This document shows positions 22,343 to 34,051 of a DNA stretch of 64,000 nt, piece after piece. The position numbers and the translations under genes are program-made. The notes under the pieces are model-generated. The model worked only from the letters and a program-made list of their open reading frames with translations, had not been told where the DNA came from and made no database searches. Source of the stretch: Lepidurus packardi (taxonomy: Eukaryota > Arthropoda > Branchiopoda > Notostraca > Triopsidae); the NCBI GenBank assembly GCA_023053545.1, contig JAKZAN010000005.1, forward strand, positions 4,898,001 through 4,962,000, given 5' to 3'. Every line of letters starts with the position of its first letter. The first letter of the stretch is position 1.

Positions 22343-25300
22343 ATGGGCTTCTTCAAGTTAAGAATTGAATCTTCGCGCGGTATGGGCGTTGCACTGTTAT
22401 TATTTCTGCTCTGGCGGCCGATCGCTGCATTGCCGGTCCAACACGAAACAGAAAGTACGTGCCAAAACCTATTTGGGGTCATTTGTCGATTCCACAGGCC
22501 ATTTGGTCAGTAGGTTGGCCATTTTTCGATATAAAAACGGTATTCTGCCTAAGGGCATTAAAAAAGGGTACCTACTTTTAAACCTGATTTTGAAATCTTA
22601 CCGTCCAACGTTTTAAGACATCTTCTGGGTTAATTTAACGAATACTAATAACTGATAAGGTTAAGTTAGGAATATAGAGATGACTAATTAGGAAGGAAAG
22701 AAAGGTTTGTTAACGAGTTTTTGAACCGTAAAAACTTAATCAGGAAATCAGTGCACGCATGTGACCATAGGGTTTATCTTCTGTTTAATACTCGGGCAGT
22801 TTCTGAACGGAAAAACGGCCTTTTACCGTTAAAAGTCTGACCGCAGGGGAAAGGGGAAGACGTCTTCTCGAAAGGCAAATCCCCCCTTTTCGGAACAGGT
22901 GGAAGTTTACGCTACTAGAGTTGATTGCCCAGAAGAGCACAGGTAGACAGGCGGAAGACTAAATAACCTTCCTAACTAGCAAAGCGAAAAATAAAAACTC
23001 AACCCAAACATTGACCGCAGCGTAAACTGAAGAACGTTGACTTCTCGGTAACAGTTACGTTTTCGCAACTCTGTTAAGGGAAACAGACATTGACAGTTGA
23101 AACTTATGTTTCCATTATTGCACAGCAAAATTCAGATTCCAATAGGATACAAAATTCTTTAATTAATATCTGTATACGTAAAACCTGTTAATTTTTCTCT
23201 ATATATCAATGCTAAAAAAGCGAGAATGAAATACCTTACAATAACTGGCTGATACCGATTCCATAAATCATTAATGGTTCACTTCAAATATACGAAAAAT
23301 TTAAATCAATATATGTTGGAAAAAAAATTAATAATTTCTTAATTTTTATTTTTAAGGTTTTTCAGGCAAACCAGGAAGCCACATGCAGCTGCAAATAGCT
23401 CCCAAGACCTGCCGAGGTCCAAAGGGCGAATCAGGCTTGTGTATGTTTAATTTCGAATGTTATCGTCGCCAAGGCACAGTACTGTCCGCTTGTATCGACG
23501 GATTTCTGTTCGGCGCTTGCTGTCAGGTTTCTAATTTGCATGGCAATGGACTTTCAATGGCCGAAACTCTGAGCAGTTCGCGACCGCCCATCTTTTCTAC
23601 GCAGTCTTCATTGCCCCCCGTGCAGATGGTCACCGAACCGCCTATAACAGCCGAACCGTTGTTACAGTTACACTTAGCCACAGCTTTACAAAACATTGGT
23701 GCCCCCGGCTTAGAAGATGAAGCCTTGTTCAACAACAATGTAGAATCCATGCCTCCCACTGATACAAACTTGAGCAGCAATCATCCCATTAGCCTAGCGG
23801 TGGATATTCCCGACCACATTCTCCAAGAGCACATTCAACTCCTCTTGGATGGTCCGTTTGCCAGAAATAACTCTAATACCTTACTTACCCCTATTTCGAC
23901 AACCTCTATACCACGTACTTCACCACAACCCATCGAAAATGATAAACAGAGCCCCCTAACGACAGTTTTGCCAACAACTAGTTCATTCAGTAACATTTCT
24001 GCGAGTACTAGTCTTTCGTCTCAGGTTGAAACAACAGAAACTATAAGTAGTACCGTACTGACATCCAGTTTGGGTACCAGTACCACTACCGCGCCAGAAA
24101 CAACTTCAACAGTCGCTACCACAACCACATTACCGGTCAAAGTTACTACAGAACATACTACAATCGCTTCCAGCAGCTCGTTTCCTGTCACTAATGTTGA
24201 AGAAATAACCATTACAACCGCTAGTAGTAGCTCATTATCACCCAGTACTGCTGCAGAAATACCGACAGAAAAACCAGCTGCGGAGCTGAGTAGCAAAGCC
24301 CCGGAAACGTTTGTGACGTGGGTCTCCATTGGAGCGCTAGAACCTCCAACGACTATTACTGCCGTACCAACCACACTCAAGGAAGAAACACCACTTACAA
24401 CAACGCCAACATCAGTTCCAACTGCAGAATTGAGTTCTACAACTCAAAGCCTTGACAAAGTAGACGAAGACTTAATTGTAGCAAATATTTCTCTTGATAC
24501 TTCATCGACATCGAGTCCCGTTTCAGCCAGCCCTTCGAGCATTAATATGGAATCTATTACTGTGGAATCAATGTCTGCTCCTGAGGTACATGTTTCAGTC
24601 CATATCCAGCTGCCGAACGCCACAAAGATTCCGGTAGGTGGTTCTAAGCCAGGAACTGACCTAGATGTATTGCAATACTTGGTTAGCAATCCACCTGATT
24701 GGGTACTTCAAGAATTACTGTCCAATTTGCAAGGAAATGCAGCTTCTCCTGTGATCAATCCCGATGTCATAGATATTGATGCACTGGTGTTCCCTGCCTC
24801 ATATCCTGAAAGCGTCGCTAGTACCGCCGAACCTGTTGCCACGAGTACTACAACGACCACTTCAGAGACCCCTCCGACGCGATACCCGACACGGAAACGG
24901 AGACCCACTAATAAATCACGCAAACCTGTAACGGTCATGTTTAAAGACGCGGCAAACCTAACGACTCCAATTGTTGCAGAAACTACAACTACTACCACTA
25001 CAACCACAACCACGACCACAACCACAACTACAACCACAGCTAAACCTACCACCACTCATCGACCGTACGACTATCGCAAAGGTGAGTCCAACGAATCGTA
25101 GCTCTCGATCATTTATACAATTATATTGTTATGAGGGCAGATTGCGGAGTTCGACCACTTGTGCCTGAAGCAAGAATTGTGGGAGGAAAACGAAGTGCAT
25201 ATGGAGCTTGGCCATGGCAGGTTCTCGTCAGAGAAGCCACGTGGTTTGGCATCTTTTCAAAAAATAAGTGCGGCGGAGTACTCATTTCCGACCGCCATGT

Positions 25301-26699
25301 TTTAACAGCTGCTCATTGTCAGCCAGGGTAAGATTAATTAGCTTGCTTTCAATTCTATTATAATGCCTCTTAGAGGGTTGGGATAGGCTCATTTTTAAAG
25401 TTTTGTATTTGACAGATTTTTGGGTTCACTAGTGGTAATCTTTGGGGAATATGATCTGACGGGGCAAAATGAGCCATCAGGCGTGGTGGAAAGGAACGTG
25501 AAACGAGTCGTGATCCATAAGGATTATGTGGAAAGTACTTTTGAAAATGATCTCGCTCTTTTGGAACTGGAAACTCCGGTACCACTTTCCCCGGCCATTG
25601 TTCCGATTTGCTTACCCACGGGACAAGAAAGCTTTACGGATCGAAAAGCTATCGTCACAGGCTGGGGCAAAGTTAGCTACAGTAAGTTTGCAAGTTTTTT
25701 TTCGTACCAGAATAATTGTAATCGTTTATTATGTTAGTGGCGCAAATGAGTAACGTATAACTATAAACAAGTAAGGACCCTGTTTGGCTAGGATGTAAAC
25801 AAGAGGAGTAGGTTACTAAGCAATAGTATTGGTAATTTTAGCCAAATAGTTGCACACTATATTACTTAGCTTTTTACTTCCTTTCTTTTCTAATAAGAGT
25901 AGTTACGTACAGTAGCTATTAACTTTCACACAGACGATAAAAATTCAGCAGTAGATGTAGTCATCAATAAAACCAACTCAACCTGCGCACAAAAACGAGT
26001 GCGAAACTAAATTAGGCCCCATAGCAGGTCCCCTACCGGCAAAACCGATTCCTTACATAATGGCTAAAAACGCATCACTTGATATTTCGAGCTAATGCAT
26101 CTTAGTCTATTAAATAAGGAATTGCTGTTGAATAAATTGGAATTGATGACAGTATTCTTAACTCACATTTTTAAAGGAGGAAGCGAACATATTTTTGTTG
26201 TTTCTAAGAAATTTTGTTTTGAACTATATTTGAATGTAACTATATATTTATAATTCAGCAAATAGAAATGAAACTGCTATGGCTTACTTTTATAGACGGA
26301 CCAACGCCAGGTGTACTCCAAGAAGTAGACGTTCCCATAATGAGTAACCAAGACTGTCACGACATGTTCGTCAAGGCAGGTCACAAGAAAAAGATTTTAA
26401 GTAGTTTTGTCTGCGCAGGCTACGCAGATGGTCAAAAAGATTCTTGTGAGGTAAGTAACAAACTAGACAACATAAATTACAATATGCACAACAGCAAACA
26501 ATCCTTTATCAATATACCTTTTTGTTTCCATTAGGGCGACAGTGGTGGGCCTATGATGGTCCCCAACGAGGATGGTCGGTGGGTTTTAGTAGGTACAGTC
26601 TCACACGGGATTCGGTGTGCGTACCCAAACATGCCTGGCGTGTATATGCGCATGTCTTACTATAAACCTTGGATTCAGCGAGTGACAGGCATCAGCTAA
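22343..26699 (+). CDS. flz: Filzig-like clip/mucin/trypsin protease
   Basis: Exons 22343..22454, 23366..25081, 25141..25327, 25416..25681, 26296..26450, 26535..26699; 866 aa. Exon 1 encodes a signal peptide (VALLLFLLW... then AALP). Residues 53-86 form a six-Cys clip-like knob ([18 protein letters not shown]). About 480 Ser/Thr/Pro-rich, mucin-like residues follow, ending in a near-pure poly-Thr run at about 570-595. From about 610 there is a complete trypsin domain: [36 protein letters not shown] with Asp in the S1 pocket, and a VSHGIRC loop. The catalytic domain is very close to insect filzig, which acts on apical extracellular matrix in epidermis and trachea. The linker is much shorter than in Drosophila filzig as I recall it. 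A second in-frame ATG at 22382 could be the real start. Confidence 0.92.
24968..25045. repeat. Imperfect ACN trinucleotide array coding poly-Thr
   Basis: A run of ACA/ACT/ACC/ACG codons, broken by synonymous changes, encodes an almost pure Thr tract in the mucin-like linker of the filzig-like protein. Such arrays are prone to length change. Confidence 0.8.
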
Positions 26700-27036
26700 C
26701 AATGAAAGAAACCTTCTTCCTAACGTCATGTTCTTGCTTGCTAAGTGTTACAAAGTGATGTATAAACACCGTGATCAACAGCAAAAGCAAAAAAAGAACA
26801 AAATAGACAAAGGAATTGATGCAAAGTGGAAGTGTCCATAGCAACGAAAGTCTTATATTGTGTACATAAGAGAATTCTATGTAGATACACGTGTTTGGCT
26901 AGTCTAAACTCACGCTTACTTCATTCCTTCACAATAGGAAAAGAAAAACAAAACGGTAATTTCGTTAAGTCGTAACACGTACAGTACTACCCCCAGCCAC
27001 TCCACTTTAAACAGTCCTTCCGGTACAGATCTTCCT
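26700..27036. other. Convergent 3' flanks (filzig-like / UBXN4)
   Basis: Short intergenic stretch holding the 3' UTRs of the two convergent genes. No other feature seen. Confidence 0.6.
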
Positions 27037-28942
27037 TTACATTTGCTGAGTGGAATTTCCGTTCCAGGTGTTATTCTCATCCTCGTCATCAGCATTCACT
27101 AAACGACGAACATTTCCTTCTTGACGAAAACGCGATGCGCTACTTGAAGATGACTTGGCTGAGCCAGTACCACTAATTTGTAAAGAATAAGATACATGAT
27201 AAGCAATAAATACAAACTCGTCAAAAAATGTAACAAATCTATATATTTATTGGGTTTCCTACCTATCAGTTTGCGAGCTAGACGTATCCCGTGGGATTTG
27301 AGATGATGAAGTTGAGGGGGAGGGACCAGGCGGGGCAGCAATTGCAAAGCCAAATAACGCTGCTCGTACCCAACCCCATACGTACAACACAGGAGCTAAT
27401 ACACGCCAAATAAACGATACGCCATGCGTAACTGGTGTGCTGGCTGAAGTCTAGTTATTGCAAAAGGTTATGCATAAAATGTGCAGATTTCTTTGGTGAA
27501 CGGATTAAAACGACATGAAAAATATATATTTACAGGAATGATAAGCAACGCAGCAGACGGCGCTAATTCTAAGTCTCGTAGTGTCTGTGACTCGTCATTG
27601 CGTGAAAATTCTCTGCGAGGAAACGTGGTGCAAAATAGGAACTGCTTAAAAGGAACTCGTATATTATCACGCACGTACGCACGTACGTCTAGCAAAGTCT
27701 GCTCAGCATGAAACTGTTCATTGCGAGTAGAGCCATCTGGTAGACGAAACTGAAGCCGAGCAAATTGACTGAAAATTTTGTTTCTTTAGCTTCAAAGAAA
27801 AAACGAACATTAAAGAGATCAGGATTTATACCTTCTGGCAGCAGCTTCAGCAGCTAACTTAGACTGCTGCTCTGCTTGTTTAACTGCTTGAGCAACTCTT
27901 CGCTTATCTTCGTCGGCTTGCTTTTCTGCTTGGAATCTTGCGGTGCGATCAGCTCGATCTTGGGCAATCTGTTGCTTGACTCGTTCGCGAGCTGCGTTGT
28001 CCTCAGCTTTTTCCTTTTCTCGTCCTCGGGCGAGTTCTTCCAGTTCTTTATCCTGCTTGGCTTGCTTGATTTTCAGCAGTTCTTTGCCAATACGTCTACG
28101 CTCAGCTTCCGCGGCTTTTTCTTTCTAACGTACGGACAAGTGACACTTTAAGCTGGAGTACTATCGAAAGCTACAAGTTTACTTCACGTTCTTCTTGTTC
28201 TTTCTTTTCACGCAGCTCATGTAAGACTTTCGAGGCATGCTCTACTCGTACTTCAACGGGAACCGACGAAGTGGAAGGAGATGCAGCAGTGGGTTCAACG
28301 GATTGTGCTTGAGCTTGTGGTTTTGCTGTGGGTTCTTCTTTCTAACAACTGCAGTTAATTTCTGCTACTTGAATTATTAAAAGCATTACTTTATGTAAGA
28401 TCATAGCTTTTTCAATTCTCCCAACTAGATCGTTGGGACTTATAGCACCGACAGCTACTTCCAAAGGAGCTCCTTGAAGGCCGATAAAATAGATGGATGG
28501 TACAACAGCCAACGGATCTATGCAAACGAATATTTTAGTAGACATTAAGAACTTAACTTCTCAATATTTAATCCCTTACAAAATTGACTGAATTGCTGAC
28601 TTTCTACGCTTCCACTAACCAACTGAATACACACAAAATCAGACGAACTCAACGTGGAGGACACGGTTGAATCCTGTAAGCTTGTTTTCATAGTTTCAGA
28701 CGCTTCATCGTCACCTAAAAAGATTTAATGGAATAATAAAGTTAGACAATCACCAAAAAACTTAATGAATTAAAAATTAAAATAGTTAGACAATCACCAA
28801 AAAAATTAATTAATTAAAAATTAAATAATCCAAAAAGTTAAGGAGTGTACTTGCCTGTCACAACCACAACGAAAATGGAACCGGATTGCCTAGCAGAGGC
28901 AATAGCTTGCGAAATATTTCCTGAAAACCACTTCACTTCCAT
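27037..28942 (-). CDS. UBXN4: UBX domain protein 4 (erasin) orthologue
   Basis: Eight exons in transcription order: 28942..28855, 28714..28580, 28517..28390, 28341..28183, 28124..27832, 27768..27534, 27450..27263, 27172..27037; 453 aa. The N-terminus is a thioredoxin-like UAS-type fold (WFSGNISQAIASARQSG, VVVVTGDDE). A charged coiled coil spans about 150-265 and a UBX domain about 270-346 (ARLQFRLPDGSTRNEQF; p97-binding loop TFPRREF). An intramembrane hairpin lies near 352-378 (WRVLAPVLYVWGWVRAALFG). The tail NNTWNGNSTQQM is the family's C-terminal signature. The protein anchors p97/VCP at the ER for ER-associated degradation. Intron 1 has a GC donor (ACAG|GCAAGT). Confidence 0.95.
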
Positions 28943-29261
28943 ATTTTCAAAATATAGGGTAGCTACAGGGAGTTAATTAAATTTACTTAACAACGGGGAA
29001 CCACCACAAACGTCAGATTACAAAAACAATAGAACCTTCTTTCTTCTTCTTCTTTGTGTTGTTATAGTATAATACTTATAGACGACAGGCGAATCGTCAT
29101 CGCATCGTCGTCTGCAGCATTCCCAATTGATGTCGCTGTCTACTCCTTCTGTCCTCCCTGGTCCACGCACGAATTTACATAATTTAATTGGAATGGGCGT
29201 GCCAAAGAAAGTGCATGGTATGAAAAGGTGATAGAGTTTAGACCATCACCGAGCCGATTAC

Positions 29262-30069
29262 TTAGATGAGATCAACTAGCCCTGTTATTCTTATGAAGTC
29301 CGCCAAATATGATTGTGCTAAAAATTGCTTATGTTCCGTAAGTTTGCCAAACCCCAGAATGTTCTCGAGTTTAAATTCCATTCCTTCTTTAATCATTTTA
29401 TTCTTGAGGAATTCACGTTCCATTGAGTTATACAGACATTTCATAACCTTATGTTCCACCGTATCATCTCTCTCGCCACATCTATCACATGCGCTATTTC
29501 TTTTTAATTTGAACCTATGCTGCCATGCTCCTGTTCTTCCGTGACCACATCTCAGTCTTAAAAGAACTACTGCCATTTTCCTGTTTTTGTGCAATAACCA
29601 GGGTGCTGGCCTGATGTTTGTAGCAGATTGAACAAGATTTTGTAAAGAGCTGTTTTTTAATCGCTGAAGTACTTTTTGTTCTATCTTCTGTTTGATTACG
29701 GTTGTGATTTCCTGTCTTGTGAGTTCTCTTAAAATTGTTTGATTTGAGTTTTTTCCAATCCTTGCCGCCGAATCTGCTGCTTCGTTACCAGCGATACCTA
29801 TATGTGCAGGAACCCATTGCAACGTTATGTCAAAGTTGTTTGTTTGTAACAACCGTATTTTATTCTGAATATCTTGTACTATTTCGAAGTAGGCCCTCCT
29901 TCCATATGAAGCAATAGCACTGAGTGCAGCTCTTGAGTCCGAAAGGATAAGGTATTTGTTTGTATCCGAATTCTCGATAATTGCTAACGCTTCCTTGATG
30001 GCGTACAGTTCTGCTGCCAGTACCGATGACCACCGAGGGACAATAGAACCTCCTATGCTCCTAAAAGCT
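29262..30069 (-). mobile_element. 5'-truncated non-LTR retrotransposon, RNase H region
   Basis: Open frame of about 265 codons ending at 29262. It shows RNase H motifs in order: AAELYAIKEAL, LILSDSRAALSAI, LQWVPAHIGIAGNEAADSAAR, then a Cys/His-rich tail (LRCGHGRTGAW, CDRCGERDDTVEHKVMKC) typical of the end of Jockey/I-clade ORF2. Reverse transcriptase and endonuclease parts are missing, as in a 5'-truncated insertion, and an in-frame stop lies just upstream of about 30075. The frame itself is intact, suggesting a recent insertion. It lies upstream of UBXN4 on the same strand. Confidence 0.85.
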
Positions 30070-31248
30070 TGATGCTAGTGTCAGCCCTTTTCGTGCGGTG
30101 TCAACAGAAGTAATGTCCTATTTTGGCTATTGATACCTTCGGGATGCCATTGGAAAGGATAATGTTGATGTCCACAAGTGCTATTGACACGTAGGTTGTG
30201 CTCTGACACGAATTTGGAAGCACTGGCTACCCGTACCCTTTCTTGTTTACATTAAAAGCAGCAACTTGCATAAAAGCGGGTTCAACCATGTTAGGGGGTG
30301 CCTTGCAGACCCGCAGCAAACCATACCAAAGACTTACTTTTGCTAGAAGCGGAGTATTTTAGGATAGGTCGCGTTATGATAGGTTAGATTAGTTGGGTTA
30401 GATAGGTTAACTTAAGCTAGGTTAGATTAAGTTAGGCTAGGTTAGGTTATATAAGGTTAGGTTATGCTAATTTAAGTTAGGTTAGGACACTTACATGCCT
30501 CTTAAAACATGTCTGAATCCGCTTTTATGCGAGATGCTGCTTTTAGACGTAAGCAAGAAAGGGTCAGGCTAGCCTAACGTAATTTGAAAATGTTTTAAAG
30601 GGTGAAAAGGGAAACGGTGCTTTTGAATGGGAAATAAGTATAATGCTTGTTAGGCCCATTGTTTATCTGATGCAGTTTTAGACAACATTAATATAAACGA
30701 AAATTAAAAAAGTTCAATTCAATGACCATACGATGATGAGAAAAGTGGGAGAGTTAAAGGAGGGAGTGAAGGTCCAAAAATTTCTAATTAAGTTCGATGA
30801 GTATCAAAGTTCTTTTTTCCGGTTGAAAATCCCTTTGTCTATTTTCTATATTAATTGAATAATTATTATAAAGCTGGCGCAAAAACGACCCCATAAACCC
30901 CACTTTCTAATTTCACTATCTGCATTGTGCGTCGCCCTTATTTTACGCGCATAAATCCATTCCATACCTTTGGGCTCCTAAAAACGGAGTCCAAGGATGA
31001 ATCCTACTTTTTCTTCCTGCCATTAGACATCCGAACACGCTGCGAAGCAGATGAATTCGCATCGCTGAAAGAAAATGGAAAACGCGAAAAAGATCGCGAT
31101 TCCTGCGGCAACCTATCTATTCCAAATATATCTTTTTTAAAACCGGACGAACTATTTTCACTCCCTTGTAGCTCCAACTAAATTAGCTACTTTCAAAGGA
31201 TTTTCGACATACACATTGTATTTAAACCGACTAGGAAGGTCTATTTAA
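30070..31248. other. Intergenic with foldback repeat
   Basis: Contains the foldback element at 30235-30564. The rest has no recognisable gene; an 84-codon frame at 30927-31181 (+) has no family resemblance and no linked exon. Confidence 0.5.
30235..30564. mobile_element. Foldback MITE with TTAGG-like core
   Basis: Imperfect inverted termini: left ACCCTTTCTTGTTTAC then TAAAAGCAGCAACTTGCATA; right end complementary (CGCTTTTATGCGAGATGCTG, CAAGAAAGGGT). The interior, about 30365-30490, is a degenerate TTAGG/GGTTA-like array. No clear target-site duplication is visible. The architecture parallels the element at 18834-19137. Confidence 0.65.
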
Positions 31249-31443
31249 TTAATCTACTTCTTTCAAAGTAACATAGCGAGCAGCAATAAAGGCGCACAAA
31301 ATCGTCGACGCTACAAAACACATGACGAAAATATAAAATGTTTCTTCGTCGAATACATCAGTAAAAGCTGGAACTTGGCTATAGATGTTATCGATCATTC
31401 GGAGAGCTCCAGGATCTCTGCCCATTCTTTTATTTCCTTCCAT
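31249..31443 (-). CDS. Small single-pass membrane protein, 64 aa
   Basis: Intronless frame, ATG at 31443 and TAA at 31249. The first 31 residues are hydrophilic (MEGNKRMGRDPGALRMI), followed by acidic DEE, one strong transmembrane segment (FYIFVMCFVASTILCAFIAA) and a short RYVTLKEVD tail. Codon use looks like neighbouring genes, and the layout is that of small integral membrane or tail-anchored-like proteins. I do not recognise the family. The start lies 55 nt downstream of the MRPL53 stop on the same strand. Confidence 0.6.
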   Translation of the reverse strand: MEGNKRMGRDPGALRMIDNIYSQVPAFTDVFDEETFYIFVMCFVASTILCAFIAARYVTLKEVD

Positions 31444-31463
31444 GTTTTTCGATGTTTTTTATG

Positions 31464-31469
31464 TTTATT
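31464..31469 (-). terminator. AATAAA poly(A) signal for MRPL53
   Basis: AATAAA on the minus strand, about 30 nt after the MRPL53 stop and about 20 nt before the ATG of the 64-aa ORF. It would place MRPL53 cleavage at or inside the start of that ORF. Confidence 0.5.
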
Positions 31470-31498
31470 TAGAAAGTGATACAACTCAACTACGCCGC

Positions 31499-32092
31499 CT
31501 ACTTTTTCTTGGGGACAGATTTTGAAAATTTGCCTCCTGCTGCTGCCTTCTTGGCTAATTTCGAAGGTATCTTGGAGGAGAGATCGTCTTCTTTCGGGAC
31601 TAACGGAGCTGTGATTTCATTAAATTTTCGGATGATTTCCAGCTCAGAAAGATTGGCTGTCTTAAAAATGATCTGCTTCCCGTTCTCTGTATATTTAAAT
31701 TGTATTACTTATTTAAGAAACCGAATACTTATTGTGAAGGGATCCTTACCCAGATTCACTTGAATAAGCGGTTCGGATTGGTCACAAACCACATCTGTTT
31801 TGAAAGTACAACGGAGATTCGTATCTTGAATTTTGGCAGAGGACAGGTAAAACATGCACCATCTAAGTCAGCAGAAATATAAAATTACGCTCCAAGAACA
31901 GAAATTGTGAAAATAATATAAATGAAACAATTTGATTTCTTACCTAATACTTTTGGCTTCGTTCGCTTGGAAAGGATCAAATTTGTAAGAAATCCGCTTC
32001 ACAGGCTTTAGACTCAAAGTTTTTAGTTGCTTAGTAATCGCGCTAGCAAGACCCCCTGAACGCGTAAAAGTTCCAGAATAAGGAATAGACAT
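31499..32092 (-). CDS. MRPL53: Mitochondrial ribosomal protein L53
   Basis: Exons in transcription order: 32092..31944, 31862..31750, 31686..31499; 149 aa. The core LSLKPVKRISYKFDPFQANEAKSIR, then SSAKIQDTNLRCTFKTDV and CDQSEPLIQV, follows the mL53 pattern of the large mitoribosomal subunit. The C-terminus is Lys-rich (SKLAKKAAAGG, VPKKK). The ATG at 32092 is the first true ATG; the frame is open further upstream but starts with non-ATG codons. The N-terminus (MSIPYSGTFTRSGG) could act as a mitochondrial targeting sequence. Confidence 0.88.
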
Positions 32093-33217
32093 TTCTTTGC
32101 CCAAAACAGCTGATGGTATCGATCTGATGTTCAACTAAATGACCAGTCCAGGAACGCCCCTTGTGATGTGTTGATGAGAAGCGAAACGCGAGTACAATTC
32201 ATGGTTACACGAGGTTTTATGGCAAGCTGATGTTTCACCTTTTAAACATTTGATTTTCGAATAGCAAAGGTGTGAGACTAGCTTGGCGTGAAACGATTTA
32301 TAAATAATTTAATTTTAATTGTCTGACATGACACTACATAACTGACACTCCTTTTTGCATTTGCGTTTACGCTAAGGCAGAGGAACTCTTCGTAATCGAA
32401 CGACGAACTGCTCATGTTGCCCATAAGACCTTCGTATCTGTCTCAGCTCCGTCGTAGTTTTGCCCCATTTTTATCAAAAAAATTTACATTCGAAGTATTT
32501 TTATCTTCTGCTTGTAATAATCAGTTATTTACTTCACTGCTACAGTTTCAGAAAATATGTAAATAATTTTTAAATACTACAATAATACATAAACTGTTCA
32601 AACATTTTATATTTTTATGCTGTGCGAATACTTGGTAAGGTATTCAAAATTACCTATATCCAGGACCGGTGCCAGTCTATTTTTGCATCCTAGGCAAGAC
32701 TAACTACTTGCGCCACCGCCACCCCCCTCCCATCCGCCACAAAATCAAAAATATATTCCCTGTCAATGTTGTGGTACAGTGAAAACCGTTTAACACGAAA
32801 CCGAAGGGACCGGATATTTTTTTCGTGTTAAAAGGATTTTGTGCTAACAGGTAAGGATGGAGTTACATAGCGTTTGTTCGGACCGGAATTCCATTTTGTG
32901 TTAACAAGTTTTCCGTGTTAAGCGGTTTTCATTGCATCTATCTTACGATAAAAAGTACACTTTCAGTTTAATTTTTTTACGGGCGTTATAAAAATGAAAC
33001 CGTAGAAAACTTCGACCCTCAAAATTATCAGTAGGCCTATTGCGCCCCCTGAGGTCTGTGCTTTGGACGGCGGCCTCGTTGGTTTATAGTAGGACCGGCC
33101 ATGTATATGTTGAATAACGTCAACCCATAAAACTATGATGTAAAAAAAAAACTACCCTTATTTCACTCCATTCAAGAAAAATATAAATGCGACCGCTGGG
33201 AGCAGAGAAAATTCATT
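32093..33217. other. Intergenic with MITE copy
   Basis: MRPL53 promoter region plus the MITE at 32773-32936. No gene recognised. Confidence 0.5.
32773..32936. mobile_element. Short TIR element (MITE), TA-type ends
   Basis: About 164 bp, starting CAGTGAAAACCGTTTAACAC after TA and ending GTGTTAAGCGGTTTTCATTG. Related fragments lie at 3447-3515 and 3865-3961. The short size, inverted ends and TA flank suggest a Tc1/mariner-type non-autonomous element. Confidence 0.65.
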
Positions 33218-34030
33218 CCTTCGTACGAGAAGTAGACACAGGGGGAAGTAGACACAAGGATGACTCGACAAAAGGACTCCATGTACCCGACACAAGGACG
33301 CCGGGCCCCGACAGAAAGACGCCAGGTCAATGATCTTTAAAGGGACCAAAAGAATTTGGAGTTAAAAAAATTCCTGCTTATTGGTTAAGCTCCAACGAGA
33401 TTGGAAAGTGCTTAAGCCGAAGTAAAAATACGTCACAAGGACTCCGGACCCCGACAGAAAGACACCTAAGGTAGCCTAACCTAACCTGGGTTAACCTAAC
33501 CTGTCCTAACCGAATGTGGCCTAACCTAATCTAAGGTAACCTAACCAAACGTAACCTAATCTAGCCTAGCCCAATGTAACCTAACCTTGTGACGTGTACT
33601 GTACACAAGGAGTCCTTTTGTCAAGTCGTCCTTGTGTCGCGGTACCGGCACTACGACGACTAGACATTCCGTGTACTCGGTACAAGGACGACGGGCGCCG
33701 ACAGAAGGAAACCAGGTCCATAATCTTTTGAGGACCAACAGAATTTCGAGTTTAAAAAGTTTCTGCTCATTTGATAAGCGCCAACGAGATTAGAAAGTAC
33801 CTAAGCCGTATTAAAAAAAGGCGTCACAAAGATTCCGGACCCCGACAGAAGGACGCCTAACCTTTCCTAACCTAACCTTGTGACGTATTTTTTAATACGG
33901 CACTTTTTACTTTCGTGGCCTGGTGTCCTTCTTTCGAGGCTCGGTTTCCTTGCGTCGGGGAACGGCGTCCTTATGTCGAGTACATAGAGTCTTTTTGTCG
34001 AGTCATCCTTTTGCCACGTTGCCCTTCGTA
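33218..34030. repeat. Large foldback repeat with internal duplication and CCTAA-like tracts
   Basis: The left arm (GGATGACTCGACAAAAGGAC near 33256) is complementary to the right arm (TTTTTGTCGAGTCATCC near 33991-34008). Between them a unit of about 190 bp occurs twice in direct orientation: about 33290-33475 and 33660-33860, each with CAACGAGATT followed by GAAAGT and CCGGACCCCGACAGAA. CCTAACC-like tracts lie at 33475-33590 and 33858-33880. No coding capacity. Likely a composite or nested non-autonomous element. Confidence 0.65.
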
Positions 34031-34051
34031 CTCAACTGTAACTTGAACACA

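Noticed and set aside
24021..24380. Minus-strand 119-codon open frame in the filzig-like gene
   Set aside because: Antisense shadow of the Ser/Thr-rich coding exon; Val/Ser-rich translation with no family features.
24708..25055. Minus-strand 115-codon frame with a poly-Val start
   Set aside because: Reverse complement of the poly-Thr ACN array, not a real membrane protein.
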